This document shows, one piece after another, positions 1-8,017 of a DNA stretch of 11,932 nucleotides. Every line of letters begins with the position of its first letter. Position 1 is the stretch's first letter. Where the stretch lies: positions 1-11,932 of the forward strand of contig CAZKUR010000109.1 of the NCBI GenBank assembly GCA_964556005.1. The letters run 5' to 3'. Under the pieces are notes generated by a model. That model was given only the letters and a program-made list of their open reading frames with translations, did not search any database and was not told the DNA's origin. Source of the DNA: CAZKUR01 sp964556005 (GTDB lineage Bacteria; Bacteroidota; Ignavibacteria; Ignavibacteriales; Ignavibacteriaceae). Both the position numbers and the translations under genes were made by a program.

Positions 1-110
1 CAAAAATTGATAATCAAAATAGAACAATTGAGCTCCTTCTTAACTCAATGCCTCCTGCAGAAGTTCATGCAAAATTTTCGAATGAAATTATAATAAAATC
101 TAAATTGTGA
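1..110 (+). CDS. C-terminal end of an unrecognised upstream protein (partial)
   Basis: An open frame enters from the left edge (first complete codon at 3) and ends at TGA 108-110. The visible tail is about 35 residues and includes the stretch ELLLNSMPPAEVHAKFSNEI before a lysine-rich end. The stop lies 7 bases before the next ATG, and a GAGG ribosome binding site overlaps the stop, which is typical of genes in one operon, so this is probably co-transcribed with the lipoprotein gene at 118. The pattern of prolines followed by a small Phe-containing helix resembles a segment seen in some anti-sigma factors, but this is too weak to assign a function. No domain can be named from so short a piece. 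Confidence 0.6.
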   Translation, partial: KIDNQNRTIELLLNSMPPAEVHAKFSNEIIIKSKL

Positions 111-117
111 GGAAAAA

Positions 118-963
118 ATGAAATCATCACTAATATTTGTAATAGCAATCCTTTTCTTTTTCGGCTGCAATGAAAAAAAACAAATGGTTGAAGTTGTGCC
201 CGACCTCGATCAAATTTATTTACCATCTGTCGATGTTGATACTCCTCCCAAAGAAAGCGAAGAAATGAATAAAAAGATGGATAAAGATTTGCTGGCTGCT
301 GTTAAATCTTTATATGTTAAAAATTCAAACAAACCTATGATGTTTAGGATAGCATTGCGTATCTATCTAAATGAAAAAGGTACAATTGATAAAATAAAAG
401 ATATTTCAAATAATTTTTACAAAATAGAAAATAATGCCGATAGCGTAGCGATTTATTCCGATATGCAAAAATTAGATGATGCAATTGCAAATTCAATGTC
501 CGATTGGAAATTTGATCCGGCTAAAAATAACGGACAAAATGTGAAGTGCAGGAACGATATCAGATTAAATATTTTGCTGAGGCCAAACGGTGAATATTCA
601 ATGGAGCTGCCTGATTTGGCAGAATTGGGAAATACATTAAAAAATATTTTTAGTCCTGAAGAAAGATTCTATATTCAGGTTGAACAAATGCCAACAATTA
701 TCGGTGGAATGAAAGCTCTGGTTGATAATATCAAATATCCCAAAACTGCAAAAGACGAAGGGATTGAAGGTAAGGTTTATATCAGAGCATATATTGATGA
801 ACAAGGTAATGTAGTTAAAACTAAAATTTTGAAAGGTGCAGATTCCCGGCTTGACAACGCTGCAATTGATGCCGTAAACAAAATTAAATTCACTCCGGGA
901 AAACAAAAAGGTAAACCGGTCAAAGTTCAAATTGTAATCCCGATTGTATTTAAACTGCATTAA
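118..963 (+). CDS. Lipoprotein with two tandem TonB-C-like domains
   Basis: This 281-residue protein is a predicted lipoprotein. A short Lys start and hydrophobic stretch lead to the lipobox FFGC, with the lipidated Cys at residue 17. Residues about 186-281 are a recognisable TonB C-terminal domain: MPTIIGGMKALVDNIKYP, then GIEGKVYIRAYIDEQGNVV, the LDNAA helix, and KFTPGKQKGKPV before the last strand. Residues about 75-157 look like a second, diverged copy with the same order: RIYLNEKGTI, LDDAI, KFDPAKNNGQNVK. Classical TonB is anchored by an N-terminal membrane helix, has a Pro-rich periplasm-spanning segment and drives outer-membrane transport with ExbB/ExbD. Here the anchor is a lipid, there is no Pro-rich spacer, and no exbB/exbD is in view, so a role in energy transduction is doubtful; a scaffold or partner-binding role is equally possible. 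GAGG at 109-112 sits 5 bases before the ATG. The gene follows the partial upstream gene closely and converges on the TPR gene. Confidence 0.85.
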   Translation: MKSSLIFVIAILFFFGCNEKKQMVEVVPDLDQIYLPSVDVDTPPKESEEMNKKMDKDLLAAVKSLYVKNSNKPMMFRIALRIYLNEKGTIDKIKDISNNFYKIENNADSVAIYSDMQKLDDAIANSMSDWKFDPAKNNGQNVKCRNDIRLNILLRPNGEYSMELPDLAELGNTLKNIFSPEERFYIQVEQMPTIIGGMKALVDNIKYPKTAKDEGIEGKVYIRAYIDEQGNVVKTKILKGADSRLDNAAIDAVNKIKFTPGKQKGKPVKVQIVIPIVFKLH

Positions 964-1000
964 AATTGATTTTAAATTTGTAAAAAAAAGATTATCGCAT

Positions 1001-2296
1001 TTATTTTTTCTTATTCATAAAATTATCTTCCGTCAAATTGTTTAATCTTTCTTTTGCATAACTAACAAGTTTCTTATCCGTTTTGGATGAGTCTGCTAAA
1101 AACTTTTGATAATAATTTATTGCTGTACTTTTATCTTTATAATAATGTTCATATACAACTGCCAAATAAAAGTACAATTCTATCTTGTTTGGTTTTTCTC
1201 TTAAAGCATCTTTATAATAACTTAATGCTTTCCTATAATTTTTTGTTGAATAATATGTAGCCCCCAATTGAGTATATACTTCGGCAGTGAAATCGTTTTT
1301 AAGAAGGTCTTTTGCAGTGGATAGATTTTCGATTGCGGCATCATAATTTTTCAATTCTTTGTACGAAGAACCAAGATAGAAAAATGAAGCAGGGTCATCT
1401 TTTTTTATTTTTATTGCAGTATTTAAGTATGAAATCGAACTGTCATAATCACCGGAATAATAATTACATATACCGATATCTTTAAAATTTGTTAATGAAG
1501 AATCTCCAAGCTGTATAGAGCTTTTATAACTTTTTATCGCATCGGTATATTCTTTCATTCCAAAATAGATTTTTCCCCTCATGCTCCACATCCCGGATGA
1601 TGAAGGATAAACGGCTAATCCGTCATCAATTATTCGCATGGCCGAATAAAGCTGCGATTTTGAAAAATAAAGTTGACTTAATTCCAGAACGGTTTGTTCA
1701 TTCATTGGATTCAGCCTGTGAGCAATTTGATAGAAAACAATTGCATCATCTTTATCATCTAATAACGAACTGCATTTCCCTGCCTGTTCATAATAATAAC
1801 TATTTGATGAATCAATTTTTATAAGCCTGTTATAAATTTTAATTGCTTCCGCCCAATTATGTTTTTGCATAAGAACTTTTCCTAACGGAATGAGAATCAA
1901 ACTGTTGGTAGAATCCAATGTTAATGCTTTAGATAAAATTTCATTTGCTTCACTTAATCTTCCCGAAGCAATTAAATCATTTCCGAGTGAAACCATTATT
2001 TTAATATCGTCCGGTTTATATAATAAAGCATTGTATAAAGCTTGTGCCGCTTTTTGAAAATTGGAAACATCCTGGTAACAAACGCTTAAATAATAATAGG
2101 CATTAATATTTGTCGAATCGTCGATTAAAATAATATTTAACAAATTAATTGAATCATCATATTTTTCTTCCGTTAACAAAGCTTTAGCAGAATCCAATCT
2201 TGATGTATTATTATATTGTGCTAAAGATTTATACTGAATTAATAGAATTAAAATTATTGAAACAGTTAATCGGAAAAAGATTTTATGATAAGTCAT
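1001..2296 (-). CDS. Exported tetratricopeptide-repeat protein (about 11 TPRs)
   Basis: The 431-residue product begins with a Sec signal peptide (MTYHKIFFRL, then a hydrophobic core, ending KSLAQ; likely cleavage after Ala26). It then consists almost wholly of contiguous 34-residue TPR units from about residue 33 to 415. Typical cores are LGNDLIASGRLSEANEILSK, LGKVLMQKHNWAEAIKIYN and LGATYYSTKNYRKALSYYK. The tail is short and Lys-rich (NFMNKKK). TPR superhelices bind protein partners; the partner here is unknown, and the signal peptide places it in the periplasm or outside. I start at ATG 2294-2296 because it begins directly with a signal peptide. The frame also extends upstream to a TTG at 2344, but that adds 16 polar residues in front of the signal and has no ribosome binding site. 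The ribosome binding site of the chosen ATG is itself weak. The gene converges on the TonB-C lipoprotein with a 37-base gap and is divergent from the macroglobulin gene. No enzyme domain is present. Confidence 0.88.
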   Translation of the reverse strand: MTYHKIFFRLTVSIILILLIQYKSLAQYNNTSRLDSAKALLTEEKYDDSINLLNIILIDDSTNINAYYYLSVCYQDVSNFQKAAQALYNALLYKPDDIKIMVSLGNDLIASGRLSEANEILSKALTLDSTNSLILIPLGKVLMQKHNWAEAIKIYNRLIKIDSSNSYYYEQAGKCSSLLDDKDDAIVFYQIAHRLNPMNEQTVLELSQLYFSKSQLYSAMRIIDDGLAVYPSSSGMWSMRGKIYFGMKEYTDAIKSYKSSIQLGDSSLTNFKDIGICNYYSGDYDSSISYLNTAIKIKKDDPASFFYLGSSYKELKNYDAAIENLSTAKDLLKNDFTAEVYTQLGATYYSTKNYRKALSYYKDALREKPNKIELYFYLAVVYEHYYKDKSTAINYYQKFLADSSKTDKKLVSYAKERLNNLTEDNFMNKKK

Positions 2297-2376
2297 TTTT
2301 ATTATTACTCGTAGTTGGTAGTTAGTCAAATAATATTCCGTCAATTTTGTAATGTCTGTTAAATCGTTTTTTTAAA

Positions 2377-2413
2377 GCCGCTAATACGCTAATATTATTC
2401 GCGAATTAGCGGC
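2377..2413. repeat. GC-rich palindrome (GCCGCTAAT arms), REP-like
   Basis: The arms GCCGCTAAT (2377-2385) and ATTAGCGGC (2405-2413) are perfect 9-base inverted repeats. After one A-A mismatch (2386/2404) the stem continues 3 bp more (CGC 2387-2389 with GCG 2401-2403), leaving an 11-base AT-rich loop (2390-2400). The element stands out against an AT-rich background. It is either an extragenic repeat of REP type or a hairpin in the macroglobulin leader region. It lies just upstream of the candidate promoter, so a terminator role for the + strand is unlikely. On the - strand the hairpin is followed by AAA-TTT and A-rich sequence rather than a clean U tract. Confidence 0.6.
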
Positions 2414-2422
2414 ATTCTATAA

Positions 2423-2451
2423 TTGACATGGCACTAAGTTTAATTTTTAAA
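2423..2451 (+). promoter_or_regulatory. Candidate sigma70-type promoter for the macroglobulin gene
   Basis: A perfect TTGACA (-35, 2423-2428) is followed after 17 bases by TTTAAA (2446-2451), which matches 4 of 6 positions of TATAAT. It points toward the gene starting at 2607 and would leave a leader of roughly 150 bases. The background is AT-rich, so a -10 match is cheap, and the primary sigma factor of Bacteroidota prefers a different consensus. The perfect -35 box is the main support. Confidence 0.35.
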
Positions 2452-2596
2452 GATGCTTAAAAAACTAAAATGTTGCTAAAAATGGAAATAATTTGGAAAA
2501 TATATTTAAGAAACTACTGTTTTGCATCTCACCTAAATTATGTAATTTTCATTCAGCATGCTGGGAATTTTTCTTCAGAGTTATTTACCAAAATCG

Positions 2597-2600
2597 GGAG
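2597..2600 (+). promoter_or_regulatory. Ribosome binding site deciding the GTG start of the macroglobulin
   Basis: GGAG (within CGGGAG) ends 6 bases before the GTG at 2607-2609. Translation from that GTG begins directly with a compact lipoprotein signal (MKNIKLLLLL, lipobox IAGC). No comparable site precedes the in-frame upstream TTG at 2493. Confidence 0.75.
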
Positions 2601-2606
2601 TCTGCC

Positions 2607-5600
2607 GTGAAAAATATTAAATTACTTCTTTTATTAATTAATTCTTTATTTATTATAGCCGGATGCGGACCAAGTAATGTAGTTAAAGTTTCGGATTTCA
2701 GTCCGCAGGGTAAAGTAGAAAACCTTACGACATTTACAATTGAATTTTCTGAAAACCTTGCTCCACCTGAAATTCAGGATAAATGGTTAACAGATGAGTT
2801 CGTAAAATTTGAACCGAAAATATCTGGAAAGTTTAAATGGACCTCTGCTAAAACTCTTATCTTTTCTCCCGATTCGCCACTTGATCCAATCCAGGATTAT
2901 AAAGCACAGATTACAAACAAAGTCTTATTCAATACAAATTACTCTCCGGATTTTAAAGAATATGAATTTCATACTCCCGACTTTGATGCAACGAGTGCGG
3001 ATTTTTTCTGGACTCAAATTCCGAATCAAAATTATAAGTTAAGTGTTCAGGCAAATCTTCATTTTAATTACCCGGTTGTTCCCGGGCAGCTTAAAGATTA
3101 CCTCGAAGTTTTACGCGATGGAGTTGAAGTAAAAGATTTTCAAATCATGTCCGAATCCCCGGCTGATGTAATTGCAATAAATTTTGGTGATGTAAACCAA
3201 ACAAATAAAAATCAAGATCTGGTTGTAATAATTAAAAAAGGTTTGCAGTCTATTCTCGGTAAGAAACCTTTGCAGGACGGAAGGAAATTCAAGCAGCAGC
3301 TTCCTCCGATTACAAGACTTGCAATTACATCAGTATCTTCGGGGTATGATGGAAACACCGGCTGGATTTTGGTTAACACCACACAAACTGTTGATGAAAA
3401 AAAGTTAAAAGATTTTGTAAGTACGAATCCGCATCGCGATTTAACTTTCACGGTAAATCAAAATTCATTTAGAATTGAAGCAGATTTCGGCGGCATTCCG
3501 ACAATTGATTTGAGTATCAAAAAAGGATTGCCGGGTTTATACGGCGGCCAGCTGGAATTTGATTATTCACAAACAATCTCTCTCGTTAACTTAAATCCTT
3601 CGATAAATTTTGCCGATAAAAGCGGTATCTATTTGATGCTTAGCGGACAGAAAAATCTTGAAGTAAATGCAGTCAATCTCGATAAAGTTGAAGTTGAAGT
3701 ATCACAGGTTTTCAAGAATAATTTAATTTATTTCCTGGATCGGTATGGATACTATGATGAATACAATGACTATTATAATGACAGAAACTATTATGTTGAA
3801 AATTTCGGACGCTCACTTTACACTCAAAAAATCGATTTACCCGATAAGCAAAACTGGCTGCAGAAATTTACAATCAATTTAAATAAAGTAATCGGGCAAA
3901 AGTATAAAGGTATTTTTGTAGTCAATGTTCGCTCGGAAGATGACTTGTGGAGAAGCGATGCTAAAATGGTAGCCCTTTCAGATCTCGGGATAATTACCAA
4001 AAAATCAAAAGATGAAATTATTGTGTTTATAAATTCAATTGCTACAACCGACCCGGTTCCTGATGTGAACATAAGCGTAATTTCAACTAATAACCAAACT
4101 ATTCTTTCCGGCAAAACAGGAAAAGACGGAATCATAAAATTCACAGACGTTAAATCGAAGATTGAAGGCTTTACGCCGAGACTGATTATTGCAGAAAAAG
4201 ATAACGATTTTAATTATATAGATTTGAACAAAACAAGAGTTGAAACTTCGCGTTTTGATGTCGGAGGAATTTATGAATATGCCGAGGGTTATAACGCTTT
4301 TTTGTATTCGGAAAGAAATCTTTACAGGCCTGGTGAAAAAATAAATTTATCGGGAATTGTGCGAAACGGTAAAATAAAAGTTATAAAAGATATTCCTGTT
4401 ATCGTTAAAATAATTACTCCAACTGGAAAAGTTTTCGATAAGTATAAAGAGACTCTGAATGATGAAGGATCGTTTGAACTTTCGTTTGATATACCGGGCT
4501 TTGCACAAACAGGGGAGTATAATGCCGAACTTTATACTGGCTCATCTCAATTGATCGGTTCATACAAATTCAGTGTTGAGGATTTCGTTCCGGATAAAAT
4601 TAGAGTTAGAGTAAAGAGCGATAAAGAAAAAGTTAAACCCGGCGAAACTGTTTCAGTTGATGTAGAATCCGAATTTTTATTCGGTGCAAAAGCTGCCGGA
4701 CTAAAATATGAAGGCGAAGTTCAATTAATTTATTCTCCTTACATAAGTAAAAAATATCCTAAGTTCGATTTTAGCCAGTCGTCAATTGTTAATTCGAAAA
4801 TTGAAAACACACGGGTTGACGGATTACTTGACGAAAATGGAAAAGCTAATCTAAAGTATACAATTCCAAAAGACATTGAAACCGGAGGAATATTTAAGGG
4901 AAGCTTTTATGTAAGTGTTTTTGACTTAACCGGACGAACTGTAAATCAAGCTGCAAACTTTAGTGTTTATCCTGATGATTATTATATCGGAATCAAAAAA
5001 GGCGATTATTATTTCGGGACAAATGAAAAAATTAATTTTCAGCTTGTAGCAGTCGATCAAAATGATAAACCGCTTGGCAGCTTCAAAGCTAAAGCAAGCC
5101 TGGTTAGATATGAATGGCAAACAGTTCTGAAAAAAAACAATCAAAATCAATATTATTATGCGTCCGAACAAAAAGCAATAACGGAATGGACAAGGGATAT
5201 CGACATTTCCGGCGGTCCAAAAGATTTTTCTTTTTCCGTTATAAAATCAGGCAAATATGAATTAAGAGTTTCAAAGGCTGGAAGCAGCGACTATCAAAAA
5301 ACTCAATTTTATGCTTACGGATGGGGAAGCTCAACTGCTTCTTCATTCGAAGTCGATAAAGAAGGAAGAGTAGAAATCGTTCTTGATAAAAAATCATATT
5401 CACCAGGTGAAACTGCAAAAGTATTAATTACAGCACCTTTCTCCGGTAAAGTTTTATTGACATTCGAAAGAGATAATGTAATCGATTACAAATATATCAA
5501 TCTGGAAAACAGATCGACACAGGTGGAAGAAAGCATAACGGAAGATTTTATGCCTAATGTGTATGTAACTGCAACTTTATTCAGAAAACACAGTCTGGAT

Positions 5601-8006
5601 AATTCGGCTCCGTTTTTAGTTGCTCATGGATTCGTTTCGATGAAGGTTGAAAGGAAAGAGAACAAACTTCCGGTTACGATTTCAGCTCCTAAAAAAATTA
5701 AACCGAATACGAGGCAGCAAATCACTGTTTCCACACTTCCTGAAAAAAATATTTATGTAACTCTTGCTGCGGTTGATGAGGGAATTCTGCAAATTAAAGA
5801 TTACAAAACTCCGGATCCATACGGATTTATGTATGCAAAAAGATCGCTTATGGTTTCAACTCATGATCTTTACAAGCTTCTGCTTCCTGAAATTATTTCA
5901 ATGAATCCGACTCCCGGTGGTGGAGAGAATGAAGAACTTAAACAAATACAAAAAAGAACAAATCCTATACCTTCGCAGAGATTTAAACTGCTTTCTGTGT
6001 GGAGCGGAATATTAAAATCAAACAGTGAAGGAAAAGTTACGGTTCCTGTGGATATTCCTCAATTTAACGGCGATGTAAGATTGATGGCTGTTGTTTATTC
6101 AGGTTCCAGGTTTGGAAATGCGGAAGAGCATATGAAAGTAGCCGACGACATTATTCTTGAAGCAGAGATTCCACGTTTCCTATCGACAAATGATTCTTTA
6201 AATACTACCGTATCTGTAATAAACAATACTTCATCTAAAGGACAAGTAAATGTAAGTTTGAATGTAAGCGGTCCTTTGAATGTAACGTCTTCAAAAGACC
6301 ATTCTGTAACCATAGAGCCAAATTCTGTTGGCAGAGTTAATTTTTCAATTAATACAGGCAAACAGGTTGGCACGGGAAAAATTACATTTACAACTTCCGG
6401 GATTGCCAAAGTAAAAAAAGATTATGATATATCAATTAGACCAATTTCACCTTATGTTGTTGAGAATGGTTCGGGAATGATAAAAGCAGAGCAGAATGTT
6501 GACATAAAAATTCCTGCCGGTTATTTAAAAGGGACTCAAAAGTCTACATTAACAATGAGCAAATTTCCCGCAGTAAAATTTGCAAAGCAGTTGAGATACT
6601 TAGTTGGTTATCCTTACGGATGTATTGAGCAGACAGTCTCAAAATTATTTCCGCAATTATATTTTGAAGATCTAGCGAAACTCGTGGCACCCCAATATTA
6701 TAAAACACATAATCCGAATTATTTTGTTAATGAAGGAATAAAGAAAATTGAATCAATGCAGCTTGCTGACGGTTCGATTTCTTACTGGCCGGGAGAAACT
6801 TATACAAATTGGTGGGGAAGTGTGTATGCTGCACATTTTCTTGTTGAGGCAAGGAAAGCAGGATTTGGAGTTTCTGAAAGTGTACTTTCCAAACTTATTA
6901 ATTATATCGCAAAAAGAGCCAGAGAAAATAAAACTTATGATTATGTTACTTATTCAAACGGCATGAGAACCGTAAAGAAGATTGCAAACAAAGAAATTCT
7001 CTATTCACTTTATGTACTTGCACTTGCTGGTAAAAGTGATATTTCAACTATGAATTATTATAAAGCACGTCCTCACCTTTTAACAAATGATACCTGGTAT
7101 TTGCTTGCGGGTGCTTATGCAATAGCCGGGCAGTGGAATACATATTATGAAATGATGCCCAAAACTTACACACCCGAAAAAACAATAAGATTAACCGGCG
7201 GCTGCTTCGATTCCGAAGTTAGAGCAAATGCAATTATGCTGAATGTTGTTTTAGAAGTTCAGCCGACAAGCGATCAAATTCCGTATATGATCAAACATCT
7301 TTCGGAATTGGCTGATCAAATTTATTCTACGCAGGACAGATCTTTTACATTTTTAGCATTGGGTAAAGCTGCAAAGTTAAATGCAAATACAAAGATAAAT
7401 GTTAAAATCATTTTAAACAATAAAACCTTGAAGACTTACGATGGAACGGATTTAACATTAGATTTGCCGGAAAACAGCAGCAGTATAACATTAAGCGGAA
7501 CGGGAACAGGTGCTGTTTATTATTTCTGGAATACAAGCGGAATTAAGTTAAATAATAATGTGAAAGAAGAAGATTCTTTCATGAAAGTGAGAAGAACTTA
7601 TTACGAATACAGCACCGGAAGAGAAGTTAATTATAATACAGTCGGACAGGGACAATTGCTTGTTTGTAAAATATCGTTAACAGGCATGGAAAGATCAGCA
7701 GAGAATATTGTCATTACCGATATGCTGCCTGCAGGATTTGAAATTGAAAATCCGAGATTATCGACTTCGACTGAATTGCAATGGAAACCTAAAAATCCAG
7801 TCGATGTTCAGTATCTTGATATTAGAGATGACAGGCTTTTGTTATTTACAAATCTTCAAGCTAATTCAACGAGAGAATTTTATTACATGTTAAGGGTAGT
7901 TAATAAAGGTAAATTCCAGTTGCCCGTAATTGGTGCGGAGGCGATGTACGATCCGGAGTTTCATTCGTATAACGGCGCAGGAGTGATGAAGGTGGTAGGC
8001 AGATAA
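2607..8006 (+). CDS. yfhM: Bacterial alpha-2-macroglobulin lipoprotein (YfhM type)
   Basis: A 1799-residue protease-trapping protein of the bacterial alpha-2-macroglobulin family, slightly longer than E. coli YfhM (about 1650). The GTG start gives a lipoprotein signal with lipobox IAGC (Cys20). Domains in order: N-terminal macroglobulin/Ig-like modules from about 30 (FSENL, WTSAKTLIFSP); MG2-type domain about 565-660 (ERNLYRPGEKINLSG); A2M_N_2 region about 914-1090 (SYSPGETAKVLI, VDEGIL at 1056); short bait-like linker about 1099-1126; A2M domain from about 1128 (SVWSGIL); thioester domain with GYPYGCIEQT, Cys1339 being the thioester cysteine, followed by an alpha-toroid (QLADGSISYWPG, NWWGSVYAAHFL); C-terminal MG10-like module about 1655-1799 (ITDMLPAGFEIENPRL). 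In the known model an attacking protease cuts the bait, exposing the Cys-Gln thioester, which covalently binds and encloses the protease. A Tyr/Asp-rich insertion lies at about 378-397. pbpC follows on the same strand, the usual pairing. No frameshift is apparent. Confidence 0.95.
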   Translation: MKNIKLLLLLINSLFIIAGCGPSNVVKVSDFSPQGKVENLTTFTIEFSENLAPPEIQDKWLTDEFVKFEPKISGKFKWTSAKTLIFSPDSPLDPIQDYKAQITNKVLFNTNYSPDFKEYEFHTPDFDATSADFFWTQIPNQNYKLSVQANLHFNYPVVPGQLKDYLEVLRDGVEVKDFQIMSESPADVIAINFGDVNQTNKNQDLVVIIKKGLQSILGKKPLQDGRKFKQQLPPITRLAITSVSSGYDGNTGWILVNTTQTVDEKKLKDFVSTNPHRDLTFTVNQNSFRIEADFGGIPTIDLSIKKGLPGLYGGQLEFDYSQTISLVNLNPSINFADKSGIYLMLSGQKNLEVNAVNLDKVEVEVSQVFKNNLIYFLDRYGYYDEYNDYYNDRNYYVENFGRSLYTQKIDLPDKQNWLQKFTINLNKVIGQKYKGIFVVNVRSEDDLWRSDAKMVALSDLGIITKKSKDEIIVFINSIATTDPVPDVNISVISTNNQTILSGKTGKDGIIKFTDVKSKIEGFTPRLIIAEKDNDFNYIDLNKTRVETSRFDVGGIYEYAEGYNAFLYSERNLYRPGEKINLSGIVRNGKIKVIKDIPVIVKIITPTGKVFDKYKETLNDEGSFELSFDIPGFAQTGEYNAELYTGSSQLIGSYKFSVEDFVPDKIRVRVKSDKEKVKPGETVSVDVESEFLFGAKAAGLKYEGEVQLIYSPYISKKYPKFDFSQSSIVNSKIENTRVDGLLDENGKANLKYTIPKDIETGGIFKGSFYVSVFDLTGRTVNQAANFSVYPDDYYIGIKKGDYYFGTNEKINFQLVAVDQNDKPLGSFKAKASLVRYEWQTVLKKNNQNQYYYASEQKAITEWTRDIDISGGPKDFSFSVIKSGKYELRVSKAGSSDYQKTQFYAYGWGSSTASSFEVDKEGRVEIVLDKKSYSPGETAKVLITAPFSGKVLLTFERDNVIDYKYINLENRSTQVEESITEDFMPNVYVTATLFRKHSLDNSAPFLVAHGFVSMKVERKENKLPVTISAPKKIKPNTRQQITVSTLPEKNIYVTLAAVDEGILQIKDYKTPDPYGFMYAKRSLMVSTHDLYKLLLPEIISMNPTPGGGENEELKQIQKRTNPIPSQRFKLLSVWSGILKSNSEGKVTVPVDIPQFNGDVRLMAVVYSGSRFGNAEEHMKVADDIILEAEIPRFLSTNDSLNTTVSVINNTSSKGQVNVSLNVSGPLNVTSSKDHSVTIEPNSVGRVNFSINTGKQVGTGKITFTTSGIAKVKKDYDISIRPISPYVVENGSGMIKAEQNVDIKIPAGYLKGTQKSTLTMSKFPAVKFAKQLRYLVGYPYGCIEQTVSKLFPQLYFEDLAKLVAPQYYKTHNPNYFVNEGIKKIESMQLADGSISYWPGETYTNWWGSVYAAHFLVEARKAGFGVSESVLSKLINYIAKRARENKTYDYVTYSNGMRTVKKIANKEILYSLYVLALAGKSDISTMNYYKARPHLLTNDTWYLLAGAYAIAGQWNTYYEMMPKTYTPEKTIRLTGGCFDSEVRANAIMLNVVLEVQPTSDQIPYMIKHLSELADQIYSTQDRSFTFLALGKAAKLNANTKINVKIILNNKTLKTYDGTDLTLDLPENSSSITLSGTGTGAVYYFWNTSGIKLNNNVKEEDSFMKVRRTYYEYSTGREVNYNTVGQGQLLVCKISLTGMERSAENIVITDMLPAGFEIENPRLSTSTELQWKPKNPVDVQYLDIRDDRLLLFTNLQANSTREFYYMLRVVNKGKFQLPVIGAEAMYDPEFHSYNGAGVMKVVGR

Positions 8007-8017
8007 TCCTTTTAACT

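Larger units (their letters stand above)
2297..2606. other. 310-base divergent intergenic region
   Basis: This region separates the leftward TPR gene from the rightward macroglobulin gene and must hold promoters for both. It contains a two-copy 7-base tandem (GTAGTTG then GTAGTTA, 2311-2324), a GC-rich palindrome (2377-2413) preceded by a run of seven T (2367-2373), a sigma70-like promoter reading right (2423-2451), and the ribosome binding site at 2597-2600. In-frame codons upstream of 2607 are open back to a TTG at 2493. I regard them as untranslated leader because they lack a ribosome binding site and would bury the lipoprotein signal behind 38 residues. I see no convincing promoter for the leftward gene. 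Confidence 0.6.

Noticed and set aside
637..960. Open frame of 107 codons on the minus strand
   Set aside because: It lies wholly inside the TonB-C lipoprotein gene on the other strand, has low-complexity Phe/Asn-rich content and no recognisable domain.
964..1000. Possible bidirectional terminator between the convergent genes
   Set aside because: Only a 5-bp AT stem with a 2-base loop can be drawn (AAAAT-tg-ATTTT); no GC-rich stem with a U tract is present.
1597..1824. Plus-strand open frame inside the TPR gene
   Set aside because: The TPR repeats on the minus strand are continuous across this stretch, so the plus-strand frame is a shadow.
2311..2324. Tandem GTAGTTG/GTAGTTA as a regulatory repeat or array
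   Set aside because: Only two short copies are present, which is too little to support an operator or repeat array.
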